Origin: Aradus depressus
Taxonomy: Eukaryota; Arthropoda; Insecta; Hemiptera; Aradidae
DNA: 64,000 bases
Assembly: GCA_963662175.1 (NCBI GenBank)
Contig: OY759214.1
Span: forward strand, 98,294,115 to 98,358,114
Reading direction: 5' to 3'
The position numbers and the translations under genes are program-made. The first letter of the stretch is position 1; the number at the start of each line of letters is the position of its first letter. Positions 10,819 to 21,184 of this stretch are shown piece after piece. The notes beneath the pieces are model-generated. The model saw only the letters and a program-made list of their open reading frames with translations, ran no database searches and was not told where the DNA came from.

Positions 10819-11226
10819 AGGCGGCCACACACGCTCCGGTTTACCTGTACAGGCGTGAGCTCATACACGCTACAGTGAAACTGTGCAGGTTTCAGTTCAA
10901 ATCATGGCATCGGAGAGCGGATGTGATAACGCTTGCAGCTCTTTTTGTGATAAAAACAAAACAGAGGACCCATCGAAAGAACCGTCAAAAATTGAGTAAA
11001 AATTGGTTGCTAAAAAGACCAACATTTAGTCATATAAACCTGCTGAATGAATGATTGAAATTTGAACCAAAGGATTATCGAAATTATTTGAGAATGAACG
11101 AATCGACCTACTTGAAACTTCTCTCAATGGTAACTCTTTGGATTCAGAAACAGGAAACTCTTATGAGGAAACCTAACGCGATGTTGTTTGCGTTTCTTGC
11201 TCTTATTCGGGTCCAGGCTTTCTAAG
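10819..11226 (+). pseudogene. PIF/Harbinger transposon 5' fragment with broken transposase
   Basis: Starts with a terminal motif (ggcggccacacacgctccgg) preceded by TAA, the 3-bp target typical of PIF/Harbinger. It then encodes the N-terminal part of a Harbinger-type nuclease: KNWLLKRPTFSHINLLNE, a frameshift near 11050, then LKFEPKDYRNYLRMNESTYL and VTLWIQKQETLMR. The order matches the family (WL..R...SH..LL.EL, then the YLRM segment). The DDE catalytic region and the second terminus are absent, so it is a truncated fossil. Confidence 0.75.
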
Positions 11227-11349
11227 TGTTTCGCGTTGGTCAATCACTAGCAATCTACTTCCCTATCCTGAATTAATAAACTTTTGCTCTTTCAGAAAAC
11301 ACCGTTTTTTTGTTTGTTTTTTTTTTCAAAAAATTAAAAGTTGATTTAA
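11227..11349. other. Short spacer
   Basis: Only T-runs; no feature recognised. Confidence 0.4.
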
Positions 11350-12020
11350 GCCCAGGGGCTTTCGAATCCTCATACTAAATGTGTCGATACATTTACTGCA
11401 TTGGCAGTTTGGCGGTTTTTAAGTTGATTTCCGATCCCCCCTTCCCTTCGATCGATTTGGCTGAAAATCAATAATTGTCCTTATGTTGTTCTGGATACAA
11501 ATTAAAAATGTATGTTTCGATATATTCATTCTATCGGGAATTATCGTGTTCTCCGACACACACACACAAACAGACAGACAGGAATTTTGTTTTTCTTTTT
11601 GGAATCAGGGGAACGGAAATAATCAAATTCCAGTGAAAACTTAACATCGAATTTCTGACTGGCCATAGAGAAGGGGGTTAACACAAAAACTCTAATAACT
11701 ACCGTTTTAATGATAGTTTCGACACGAAATTTCACATTTAAATTCAAAACCGTATGAGGACTACAACTATTGAGCAGAATCGGCCCGATGGAAAGGGAGA
11801 TCACAGAGGGAACTTGACTCAAAAATCATTATAACTTCCGATGGTATGGTAATTCCGATGGTAATCGATCCGAAATTTGGTATGTAGAGTCAGAAGTTCC
11901 TGTGTTAGAGAACTATAGATTTCTACCCAAAATGGTCGATTGGTTAATTTGAGGGAGAGCGAAAACGTTATTGAATAATTCGCGCTGGGGAAGTACATTA
12001 CCGGCGTTTTACCGATTTGT
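11350..12020. repeat. Two family A copies joined head to head
   Basis: 11350-11663 is inverted ('cctcatactaaatgtgtcga', 'ttctatcgggaattatcgtg', 'aaattccagtgaaaactt'). 11664-12020 is direct ('aactctaataactaccg', 'cccaaaatggtcgattgg', 'ttcgcgctggggaagtacat'). The copies meet at their 5' ends. Confidence 0.75.
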
Positions 12021-12559
12021 TATACTTCCTCAGTTTTACCTTTCATTCATGGCCTGATGAAGTTAGGCAACATTCTAGTCAATTGATTTTTCGATTGGGG
12101 AATGGAAGCGGGTTTAGACAGACAGACATCAAACACTTGTTAATAGTGTTAATAAGACTTGAGCCTACAGGACCCCAAAAAACAATTAGTGCAGAACCAG
12201 GTATTTAACTCATCAGAAGACACACCACATCATGTTTTCTCTAATTGGATATCTGCCCTCAAGCTTCTAATAAATACCCTATGAATATATTTTGAGTCTA
12301 AATATTGTCGACCAACGCCCAGGAATCAAAGTTTCTGAATAAAATCTATTACACCTCTCAACAATTAATAATTAATACTAGATATGTTAACCGTAAGCAT
12401 CATTATCGGGAAATCCTGTTTGTCAATATTAAATATAAGCTGGTTACCCGGCTTCTTTCAGTATTCTCTAAAACGGTTATTAGTAAAGATTAAGTCATCA
12501 TAACTACAAGCGGTATCTTGTAAAGTATACTTAGTCTTCATCTCTCAAATTTCGAATTC
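12021..12559. other. Unassigned stretch
   Basis: No gene seen. Moderately complex sequence with a run of 'gacagacagaca' type. Confidence 0.45.
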
Positions 12560-12715
12560 ATTGCTTCGTTTATGAGTGTGAGCGCTCCCAATATTCTTTT
12601 TACATACACTCAGACAGACATCATCACGAGAATGGTTAAAACGTGTTCAAGGGATCTAGAAATGTAAAATTTTGTTGAAAACAGGATATCGAATTTCCAC
12701 ACAATTACAACACCA
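12560..12715 (-). repeat. Family B repeat fragment
   Basis: Family B is a second dispersed repeat. Its plus form reads 'gtgaaaatccgag', 'ttttcaacgga', 'gaccatttttgcgatgat', 'ctgtctgtg', 'gagcgctccaac'. This copy is inverted ('gtgagcgctcccaatattc', 'caggatatcgaatttcca'). Confidence 0.6.
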
Positions 12716-12811
12716 CGGAGAAAACTATATTTTGCAGCAAGAATAATTCTCTTGTGGCAAAGCAAATTTCTTCTTGCGGAAAAAAAGTTTTATTCTGTAT
12801 TTTGTGTTGGT

Positions 12812-13385
12812 GATAGGGAATAGTAGACTCCAGCAGGTGATAGGGAAAAGTTGTAGACACCAGTCAATGGATAGGGTATAATAAACACCACTAGGTGATG
12901 GGGAATAGTAGACTCCAGTCAATGATAGGGTATAGCAGTAGGAAAAGTTGTAGACACCAGTCAATGATAGGGTATAGCAGTAGACACCAGTCGGTGATAG
13001 GGTATAATAAACACCACTAGGTGATGGGGAACAGTAGACTCCAGTCAATGATAGGGTACAGCAGTAGACACCACTAAGTGATAGGGAATAGTAGACACCA
13101 GTCAATGATAGGGTATAGCAGTAGACACCACTAAGTGATAGGGAATAGTAGACACCACTAAGTGATAGGGAATAGTAGACACCACTAGGTGGTAGGGAAT
13201 AGTTGTAGACACCAGTCAATGATAGGGTATAACACCAGTCGTTGATGGGGTATAGCAGTAGACACGTCGGTGATAGGGTATAGCAGTAGACACGTCGGTG
13301 ATAGGGTATAGTAAACACCACTAGGTGATAGGGAATATTAGTAGACTCCAATAGGTGATTGGTAATAGTACTCGACACCAGTTCC
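12812..13385. repeat. About 30-bp minisatellite
   Basis: Imperfect tandem units of the form 'gtagacaccagtcaatgata' plus 'gggtatagca' and variants ('cactaggtgatagggaatag'), roughly 18 units. Its minus strand reads as a 217-codon frame rich in SLSLTGVYY repeats, a by-product of unit lengths divisible by three. Confidence 0.92.
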
Positions 13386-13539
13386 TAGTTGTAATTTCGA
13401 CTCCTTCCTTACAAACCTGATGTTCCTATATGCACGGTTCACACTCAGGTGTAATGCCGAATCCGGTAGATTTTGTATAACATTTTTTTCTGGAATAGAC
13501 AATAATTCAAAAAATTAATTTCCTCCATAATTATTAGCT

Positions 13540-13870
13540 TAACTAAAAATGAGATAGAAAAGTCTGCCTGCTTGTCTGTGAACACGATAACTCCCGATAG
13601 AATGAATGTCAAATCAGCTAAATAGGGGGGATTAGGGAAGAGGTAAAACTCAAAACTAGCTGCCATTATAGTGAATATATTGACCGAATTTTCCGCGAAA
13701 TCGGTCTAAATGAAGGGGGAACCAGAGAAGGAGGTCGACTTAAATACCATAACTTCCGAAGTAATGAAAGTATCGACACAAAATTTGTTATGAGGATTAT
13801 GTATCAAATATTGAGTTTTAGCCCAAACGGTCAATTGGAAGCATGATTCACTGACGACATTTTTGGATTG
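13540..13870 (+). repeat. Family A repeat copy
   Basis: 'gaacacgataactcccgata' at 13580 begins the internal modules. 'ttccgcgaaatcgg' and 'cccaaacggtcaattgg' follow. A Penelope-end-like string 'ctggaatagacaat' lies just upstream (13491). Confidence 0.7.
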
Positions 13871-14352
13871 TGAAACTCCAAACCGTAATGATTAGCAGCC
13901 CCAGAGAACTTGGTTGGAGTCCTTGGCATTTCATCTTCTAGGCTACATTCAAGCGTACCCCAGCCTTAAGTCAAAGGTTGTCGACTCCTGTTCGCTTATC
14001 TCTTAATCATAAAATTAAATTTCAAAACAATTATCCGGTTTGTAATTGTAATATATATTGGTACTAAGTCAAAATAATTAAAATTATAGCAATTGATTTT
14101 TTTTTCGTATATTATTTCGTAACTTTTAAATAACAGTTTTTAATTACATCAGACTGCTATTCAGCCATTAAAAGAACATAATTACACATGTGTGCATAAG
14201 GTAAATGTGTGTTTTTTTCTGTATTAGTCAATCTTTACTGTATCGAGTTTCAATATTCCATTTTTTTTTCTTTTTTTCTTGAAACAAGTAGTGTAATTAC
14301 AAGATTAAAGATATCCAGGCGTCTTGAGTAAGACTTATTGTAATAACAATTG
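13871..14352. other. Unassigned AT-rich stretch
   Basis: No gene recognised; several T-runs. Confidence 0.5.
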
Positions 14353-14353
14353 C

Positions 14354-14577
14354 GGAACCATGGTGGCCGTGCGGGCTAGAGCGTAGGGTTTTAGTCGCAT
14401 GTTCTCACCTTGGTTTGTGGGTTCGAATCCCGTCCGGCAGTGAGTTTTATTTCGTAGATAAAACTCCCTCCCGGGGCCATGGATGTCGTAAATAATTAGG
14501 TAAAACATCATTATAAGAGTCATGGCTAATATGCATCGCACATGAGGCCAACAAAATAAAAAAATAAAATAAAATAA
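14354..14577 (+). mobile_element. SINE2, tRNA-derived
   Basis: Head resembles a long-arm tRNA: box A 'tggccgtgcgggctagagcg' and box B 'gggttcgaatcccgtccgg'. The body includes 'gggccatggatgtcgtaaat' and 'atggctaatatgcatcgcac', and it ends in (AAAT)-rich sequence. A second copy lies at 59690-59905, confirming a family. Confidence 0.85.
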
Positions 14578-14635
14578 TTACATTAAAACTTCATGAAGTA
14601 TTTGTAATTAAGTGATCAGAAATTGTAGGTATAGA

Positions 14636-14950
14636 GGAAGTTATGTAATCAGTCAGAAATTCAGTGTTGGGAAAAAATAAAAATTTCACATATATGTGTG
14701 TTTGTGCATACAGTAACTCCTGTCAGAATGAATGTATCGACATAAAATTTTATATGTGTATTTAGAACCCTATATGGACGACATCTTTAGATATTCAGCC
14801 AAATCGGCTAAAGGGGAAGGGAGAGGGGTGGAGAAAAAGTATAGGGGAAGTTACGTAATCGGCCAGAGACTGTTAAATGTGTGAAATTTTGAGTTTTCAC
14901 CGAAATTGTGTGTTTTACACTATTGGTAGAATGGATGTATCGTCACAAAA
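14636..14950 (+). repeat. Family A repeat copy
   Basis: 'ggaagttatgtaatcagtca', then 'gaatgaatgtatcgacat', 'ttcagccaaatcggc'. A second 'ggggaagttacgtaatcggc' at 14843 shows internal duplication of the 5' module. Confidence 0.7.
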
Positions 14951-14965
14951 CTATAGCTAGTTATT

Positions 14966-15202
14966 ATAATTCATGCCCGGGCTTTAACTATGAGGTCATA
15001 TCGCCTACTACCAGAGCGCTCTTTCGTCACTGTGTTGGTCATGAGCCAGATTCTACTGTGAGAGTTCTAAATTTTGCCTACTTAGTTTTATGCACTCGGG
15101 ACCATTGCTTAACGTTCCATTCCAAAGGAGAGCGTGCTCAAGGTTTTTTCACCTCTCAGATAAAATACCTAAGGGCTTCACTAAGCTACCGGCGCCCTCC
15201 AT
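14966..15202 (-). mobile_element. SINE1 with internal deletion of the head
   Basis: Inverted SINE1 body from 'catgcccgggctttaac' to 'gagctaccggcgccc'-like sequence. Most of the tRNA-like region between is deleted. Confidence 0.8.
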
Positions 15203-15445
15203 AAGTATGTATATGTAGCCAGAACTTAAGATACATAAAGTTTCATCACTGTCGATGTGATGAAATATGGACATATTTAGTATGAAGATTCACAAGTCTC
15301 TACGTAAGTCAACTATTGCTTTTTAGCTTAAAACGTAGTTGATTGTAGTGATTGATGGGTAAGTACATAGCTGTTGACTTAGGTTATTGATTCGTGCTGT
15401 GGATGTACGTTCCCATTCATCAAGACTACTTCTTAAATTGTGATC
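15203..15445. other. Unassigned stretch
   Basis: No feature recognised. Confidence 0.4.
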
Positions 15446-15630
15446 TAGGTCCCGAGCCTGTACGATGTCTCTCGTTAAAGACCTCTAAAAATTTAGAGTA
15501 GGTAAAATTTAGGACTCCCACAGTAGAGTCGGGCTCATGTCCACCAGAGTGACGAAAGAGCGCTCTGGTAGTAGGCGATATGACCTCGTAGTTAAAGCCT
15601 GGGCATGAGTCATAAAACCTAACCTAACAT
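15446..15630 (+). mobile_element. SINE1 3' half
   Basis: 'cgagcctgtacgatgtc' through 'agcgctctggtagtaggcga' to 'cataaaacctaacctaac'. Confidence 0.85.
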
Positions 15631-15934
15631 ATTTTTTTTTTTCTTAGCTTGGTTTCGTAAAGGCGACAAAATCCCTCGATTGCCTTGCTTTTTTCAAACA
15701 GCAATCTTTTATTATTTATTCCGAATTCACATTTTATGGATTGACAGTTTTGTTGCATTTTTTATGACATTATAACTGTTGTAAATTCTCAGTATATATG
15801 CCAAGGACTTTAAGCGTCACTCAGTTATTATATTTCACATTTTATTACTATTTTCTATTATCTATTTGAACATGGTCTATTACACGTTTTATAAATTATT
15901 TTTACTTTCTTATACATAAACTATAAAAAAAGTA
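15631..15934. other. AT-rich stretch
   Basis: No gene recognised. Confidence 0.5.
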
Positions 15935-16185
15935 TATAATCATGCGAAAATCCAATTCAATGGATTTTCACGTTTCAAAATCCGTTCAATTTTGAAATTT
16001 GTGTTTATAATTAGAACATTGTGAGCGCTCCAACTCAGAAACGATTATAGATATGAACAATTTGAAATGAAGACGTCACATGTGCACACTTAGAAATGAT
16101 TAAAAAATATTGGCAGCAATTTGACGAAATTTGAGACCACTTTCCATCGGGTCCTAGCTAGTCTATACAAGATACAGCTTATATT
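15935..16185 (+). repeat. Family B repeat copy
   Basis: 'catgcgaaaatccaattcaa', 'ggattttcacgtttcaaaa', 'gtgagcgctccaactcag', 'tttgaaatgaagacgtcaca'. It lacks the 'ctgtctgtg' part. Confidence 0.6.
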
Positions 16186-16189
16186 TATG

Positions 16190-16525
16190 TTCTAATTGAA
16201 AATCTCTTTAAATAACTCAAAAACTCCAATAACTGCCTTTGTAATGAATGTATCGACACAAAATTTCATATGTGAATTCATAACGCCAGAAGGACGACAC
16301 TTATTAATTTTCAGCGGAATCGGCAGAAGGAAAAATGGGATCAGAGGGGGGGCTCAACTCAAAAACTCCAATAACTGCCGATGTAATGAATGTATCGACA
16401 TAAAATTTATTATGAGGATTTAGGAACCCCTGTGTAAGTCAACTATTAGCACAAACAGTCGACTGTTTTGGAGGTAGGCGAAAAGTTAATTGATTAATGC
16501 GTTCTGGGGAAGTACATTGCCATTG
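16190..16525 (+). repeat. Family A repeat copy, well preserved
   Basis: Two consecutive modules ('gtaatgaatgtatcgacac' at 16240, 'gtaatgaatgtatcgacat' at 16382), each followed by conserved 'aaaattt' and separated by a G-rich linker. The end is 'gttctggggaagtacattgc'. Confidence 0.85.
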
Positions 16526-16902
16526 ATTCAGTGAACTTGCCTACTATCGCCCCATGCACTCGATACTAATATACTGTTACTTAATACTAGGTACATGCCA
16601 ATATGCCAAAACATTTCAAACTCAACAGCATACTCAACTGAACCGGTATCATTAAGCATATAAAAAGTGGGGGACTTAGGAGCTTTATATACTTGTAGTC
16701 CATAGTTTAATTAACTTATAACTCATGGCTTCAAACTTGATTTCAATCGTCATGGACTATTTTAAACAAGTTACGTGGGACGGCTTATCTTTCAACATCG
16801 TAATAACGCTCTCAGGAGAACTTTGAATGTATAAGTAAATTGTCTCCTCGCTCCAATTAGCTCTGTATAATCTATGTATATTTTATTAATACACTATAAA
16901 AA
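16526..16902. other. Unassigned stretch
   Basis: No feature recognised. Confidence 0.45.
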
Positions 16903-17485
16903 AAAGTTGTCGGTGAATCACCGGCTATGTACTTACCCAGCAAGAATTAATCAATATCAATTAATCAATTAATCAATCTTACATAGTGGCTTCCTTATAC
17001 TAACTTTTGTGTTGATATATTCATTACATCGGCAGTTATTGTGTGTTTGAATCGAGACCCTGTTCTCTGGTCGCCCTTCCCGTCGATCGTTTCCGCGGAA
17101 AATTAATAGGTGTTGTCCTGTGGCTTTGAATTCACATATGAAATTTCGTGTCAACATTTTCATTACAACGGCAGTTATTTGACTTTTTGTGTTAACTGTG
17201 ACTTACAGGCTCCCTCCTTCCCCCCCCCCCCCCCCCCCCCCTCTTCCCTTGGGCCGATTTGACCAAAAATCAACAGGTGTCATCCTTAGAGGGTTCTGGG
17301 TACACAAATAAAATTTCGTGACGTTACATTCATTCTATCGGGTACTATTGTGTTCACAAGCACAAACTCACAGTCAGGCAGACATTTTTTTTATTTTTCG
17401 TTTTTGGTATCAGGAGGTCGGCAAATTCCGTTGAAAACTCCGCCTCGAGTTCCGATTACACAACTTCCCTTTTACTTCGTGTAGC
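16903..17485 (-). repeat. Family A repeat copy, essentially full length
   Basis: Best reference copy. It starts with A-run, 'gttgtcggtgaatcaccggc' and 'tatgtacttacccagc'. Three modules follow, with markers at 17030, 17160 and 17335. It ends 'ttacacaacttcccttttac', 'ttcgtgtagctgagg'. A 23-base C-run (17219-17241) sits in one module linker. Confidence 0.85.
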
Positions 17486-17539
17486 TGAGGCTCAAGCCAA
17501 TTGGACGAAGGGACTCTTCTGTTTGCCACAACTGTTATT

Positions 17540-17893
17540 GAAGAGGGCGCCGGTAGCTCAGTGGTATGCATGCTTGACTTCTGAGCTCAAGAACATGGGT
17601 TCGTAACCCGACCGAGGCCCTTAGTTTATTTTATCTGTGAGGTAAAATAAACTTAAGGACGCCGTCCTTCGGATGGGACGTTAAGCGATGGTCCCGAGCA
17701 TGTACGACGTCAGGTACTCGTTATAGACCCCTTACCCTAGGTGAATACAAATTTAGGGTAGGCAAAATTTAGGACTCCCACAGTAGAGTCGAGCTCGTGT
17801 CCACCAGAGTGACGAAAGAGTGCTCTGGTAGTAGGCGATATGACCTCGTAGTTAAAACCCGGGCATGAGTCATAAAACCTAACCTAACCTATA
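17540..17893 (+). mobile_element. SINE1, full length
   Basis: tRNA-like head with box A 'tagctcagtgg' and box B-like 'gggttcgtaacccgacc'. The body has 'cgccgtccttcggatgggac', 'cctaggtgaatacaaattta' and 'gagtgctctggtagtagg', with tail CCTAACCTAACC. About 350 bp, the typical family length here. Confidence 0.92.
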
Positions 17894-17929
17894 ATATTGA
17901 ACAGTCAACTAGAATTATTATATTTCAGT

Positions 17930-18440
17930 ATTAAAAAAAAGTCATTGTTGAATCACCGTGAATGTACTTCCCCAACGCCAATTGGTCAACTAAGTTTGCG
18001 CTCTCCCTCCAAAACCAATCTACCGTTGAGACTAAAATTCAATAGTTGACTTATATGCATATGGTTACATTCATTGCACCTGCAGGTATTAGGATTTGTG
18101 AGTTGTGCCCCTCCCTAATCCACCTTCCTCTTGGCAGATTTAGCTGAAAATGAATTGTTATCACACACACAGATAGATATGAAGTATAGGGGAAGTTATA
18201 TACGTCTGAAATTTGACGTTGGATTTCAACGGAATTTCATGTTTTCTGACCCCCTGATTCCAAAAGTGAAAACAATTTCTATCTGTCTCTATGTGTGTAT
18301 ATCTGTGAACACGATAACTCCCGATGGAATGAATGTATCGACATGAAATTTTTAATATCTAGACGACCCCCAGAAGGACGTATTGATTTTCAGACAAATT
18401 GGTCAAAGGGAAGGGGGACTCGATGTTGTCCTAACAAAGA
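17930..18440. repeat. Family A pieces, inverted then direct
   Basis: 17930-18160 is inverted, from the terminal hairpin region to 'tggcagatttagctgaaaat'. 18175-18440 is direct, from 'tataggggaagttatatacg' to 'gggaagggggactcgatg'. Confidence 0.75.
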
Positions 18441-18547
18441 AAACCCACGATTACTCCCTCTTTACTTAAATCCGCCACCGGTCGATAATATTAATGGAAC
18501 AGCTATAATGTTATACATTGTTAGGCTAGCTTAGCCTGCTCATTGGG
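18441..18547. other. Short unassigned spacer
   Basis: No feature recognised. Confidence 0.4.
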
Positions 18548-18883
18548 GACGCGCCTTCCAATCCCGAACAGACAGTACTTTATTTGCTTCCTCTGACTGA
18601 AGGAGTTAGGTTCCTCTGTCGTCAGCCATCCCAACTCCCATAAGTCTCTGGAGCTATGTTCCTGGACATCCGTTCCACTCCGCCTCCATCCTGCCTCCTG
18701 ACCCTTTATAGGATAGAGACGCGCCTTCTAATCCCGAACAGACAGTACTTTATATGCTTCCTTTGACTGAAGGAGTTAGGTTCCTCTGTCACCAGCCATT
18801 TCAACTCCCATAAGTCTCTGAAGCTATGTTCCTGGTGGACATCCGTTCCACTCCGCCTCCATCCTGCCTCCTGACCTTTCAGA
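18548..18883. repeat. Two tandem copies of a GC-rich 170-bp unit
   Basis: Unit begins 'gacgcgccttc' and contains 'cccgaacagacagtacttta' and 'gaaggagttaggttcctctg'. It ends 'ccatcctgcctcctgacc'. The copies (18548, 18718) differ by a few substitutions and a 3-4 base indel. Non-coding and unlike the AT-rich surroundings. Tandem GC-rich monomers at the start of some LINEs look like this, but no LINE body follows. Confidence 0.85.
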
Positions 18884-19138
18884 CAGTCCGGAGCTATAGC
18901 ACTCCGTGTGGGTTTGTCGTACCCCCGTGGGCTCGGTTAACCTATCTTGCGTCATCTCTCCCATATTCGGACCTCTTACAACTATTTCAAATCCTAACAT
19001 AAATCTTATAGATAACAGATTGGTATTTTCTTAGACCATAAGACATTTTTTTCTTTCTTTCTCTCTGTCTCTATACTTCTTCTTTTCTTCACTTTATCTT
19101 TTACATAAATTCTACTTGATTCTCCAACTCTTCTTTAA
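18884..19138. other. Unassigned stretch
   Basis: No gene recognised; a CT-rich run at 19048-19085. Confidence 0.45.
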
Positions 19139-19745
19139 AGAAAAAAGTTGTCGGTGAATCACCGGTGCTATACTTTTATCCCACATAGAATTAATTAATT
19201 TTCCGCTCTCCCTCAACAATCAATCAACCGTTTGAGCTAAAAATCAGTAGAAATTTCGTGTCGATATATTCATTACAACGGCAGTTATTATAGAATAGAG
19301 TAGAATAGTTTTATCCAATGTCCTAGATTTTTGACGCCGTACAAGTGATTAGATTAATTCGATGAGGTGACTATAGACGAGTTGTCTCCGATCATCCCAT
19401 GTAGGTTTCTTGTTGGTAAACCCATGGCCTTTAGTATTTCCTCATATCCAGGGCACTCCTCCAGTTATTATACTTTCTGTGTTAGGCTTCGCCATAATCT
19501 CCTTTTACTCTTTAGTAGATTTAATTGAAAAACACGTCGTTGTTAAGGAGTTCTGGTTACACACTTAAACGTTCATAGTGATATATTGTTTCTATCATGA
19601 GCTATCTCGTTCGGTCATATATTTTTCTTTTTCATTTCTGAACTCAGAAGGTCCGAAAATATGAAATTCCTGTGAAAAATCAACATTGATTTTCAGACTG
19701 ATTACGTAATTCCCTTCGTACTGCATATAGCTGGGATGTAAAACG
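19139..19745 (-). repeat. Family A repeat copy split by a LINE fragment
   Basis: 19139-19292 is the inverted terminal part and 19462-19745 the rest, resuming exactly after a LINE-derived insert bounded by an 11-bp duplication. Confidence 0.8.
19293..19461 (-). pseudogene. 5'-truncated LINE insertion with 11-bp target duplication
   Basis: Flanked by 'cagttattata' at 19282-19292 and 19462-19472. The minus strand encodes EECPGYEEILKAMGLPTRNL then a stop, like the end of a LINE ORF2. A short 3' UTR follows, with a tail of CTATTC-type pentanucleotides rather than poly(A). Confidence 0.75.
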
Positions 19746-19877
19746 CTAACGAGCTCTAGAGGACTGGGGGATGTGTCTGATTTATTTCCACCGATGGAAT
19801 TTAACGAATGACAGACGGACAGAGCGATAATATAATATCTACGTATGGTATATAATCTAAGGAGTTAGTTCCGCCAG

Positions 19878-20112
19878 TATAAATATTACTATTGCCATAC
19901 CATTCGATGGAAACCGTCGTCACTGGCTGCTGGTCGAGTACTTTGGGCGAGTGCTTTTGATGTGAAGACATCGTCTTCAAGCCACTGTTGCAGTACAACA
20001 TTAACAGTGGATTGAAGACGATGTCTTCACATCGAAAGCGCTCGGCCAGAGTACTCCACCAGCAGCCAGTGACGACGGTTTCCACCGAAAGATATGACAA
20101 CAGTAATATCTA
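19878..20112. repeat. Foldback (long inverted repeat), about 115-bp arms
   Basis: Left arm 19878-19993 and right arm about 20000-20112 are reverse complements at high identity. The best part is 'ccgtcgtcactggctgctgg' against its complement near 20060-20078. The spacer is only a few bases. A 14-base string 'taatatctacgtat' occurs at 19833 and 20104. No coding content. Confidence 0.85.
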
Positions 20113-20117
20113 CGTAT

Positions 20118-20345
20118 ATATCGAAACCCGACCGAGGCTCTTAAGTTTTTTTTATGGAAAAAACCTTCAGCATGCCGTCCTTCGGATAGGGCTTTAAGCT
20201 AAGGTCTCGAGCCTGTACGATGTCAGGTGAATAAACCTAGGAAGACAAAATTTAGGACTTCCATACTAGAATCTTGCTCTTGTCCATCAGAGCGCTTTGG
20301 TAGTAGGCGATATGATCACGTAGTAAAAGCCCAGGCATTATAATA
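20118..20345 (+). mobile_element. SINE1, diverged, 5' truncated
   Basis: Starts inside box B ('tcgaaacccgaccgagg') and runs to 'taaaagcccaggcatta'. Several internal deletions. Confidence 0.8.
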
Positions 20346-20974
20346 TCTATATCTGTTTTACTTTTTATTTCACACTATACATTAAGAGAGAGTTGTAATT
20401 TAATTTTTAAACCAAAAATTCTGCCGACCTGGATTTTTTAGCCCGCTACACTGGTCACGAACCCGTCAACTTTTCAAACTTTTTCTGTTAAATAATAATG
20501 ATATATCTTCTATAAGATATGGATAGCATATTTAACAAATTTCGTTTCGAATAGTCTAGTGGTTTTACAGGTTAGCATATAGCAGAATTCGATCAACTGT
20601 TAAGATTTAATTTAGTTAATCTACCCGAGCGTGACATAATGTTAATATATTTTGGAGCTTATCTGCCCAACGTTGAGTAAAGGTTTGATTAAAAAATAAA
20701 TAAATAATCTAGGTATCATTTGTGTGTTCCTTCAAACACTCCCGAAACCAGCTGGCCAGTCTATCATTACTTCACGCCCTACTAACTAATACTGTTTTGG
20801 AACTTAATTGACCTGTTAGTCAATTTAAACAGGTTGTTTTATCTCGTCCGTTAAAAAGTGAAAAAAAAATAATAAAGTAGAAACCATGTCAAGGTAGATT
20901 GTGGAGGGGGGGACCGGAAAGAGAATTTATTTTAAAAATTTTAACTTTATCTGAAAATTTTCTATAGAGAGAAA
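20346..20974. other. Unassigned AT-rich stretch
   Basis: No gene or repeat family recognised. Confidence 0.5.
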
Positions 20975-21075
20975 GAAATTTAGGACTCTCATAGTAGAGT
21001 CGGGCTCATGTCCACCAGAGCGACGAAAGAGCGCTCTGGTAGTAGGCGATATGTTATTGTTAAAGCCCTGCTTAG
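20975..21075 (+). mobile_element. SINE1 fragment
   Basis: 'aaatttaggactctcatag' to 'gttaaagccctg', the 3' body only. Confidence 0.8.
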
Positions 21076-21184
21076 GTATAATTAACTATAGAAGAACCTA
21101 TACAATTCCAAGCGCACCTAGGTTACTGACAATTTTTTATAAGTTCTTTCTTTGAATTATTTTCTGTAATGTGCACAGTTACTT

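Noticed and set aside
12725..13378. 217-codon minus-strand frame with SLSLTGVYY repeats
   Set aside because: It is a by-product of the about 30-bp minisatellite; unit variants differ in ways that do not preserve the protein, and there is no start context or conserved domain.
14354..14435. tRNA-Leu or tRNA-Ser gene
   Set aside because: The same sequence plus the same body recurs at 59690, so it is SINE2.
17545..17617. tRNA gene (box A and box B present)
   Set aside because: The head belongs to a dispersed SINE family with a long conserved body; the cloverleaf is imperfect and the same head occurs many times in truncated forms.
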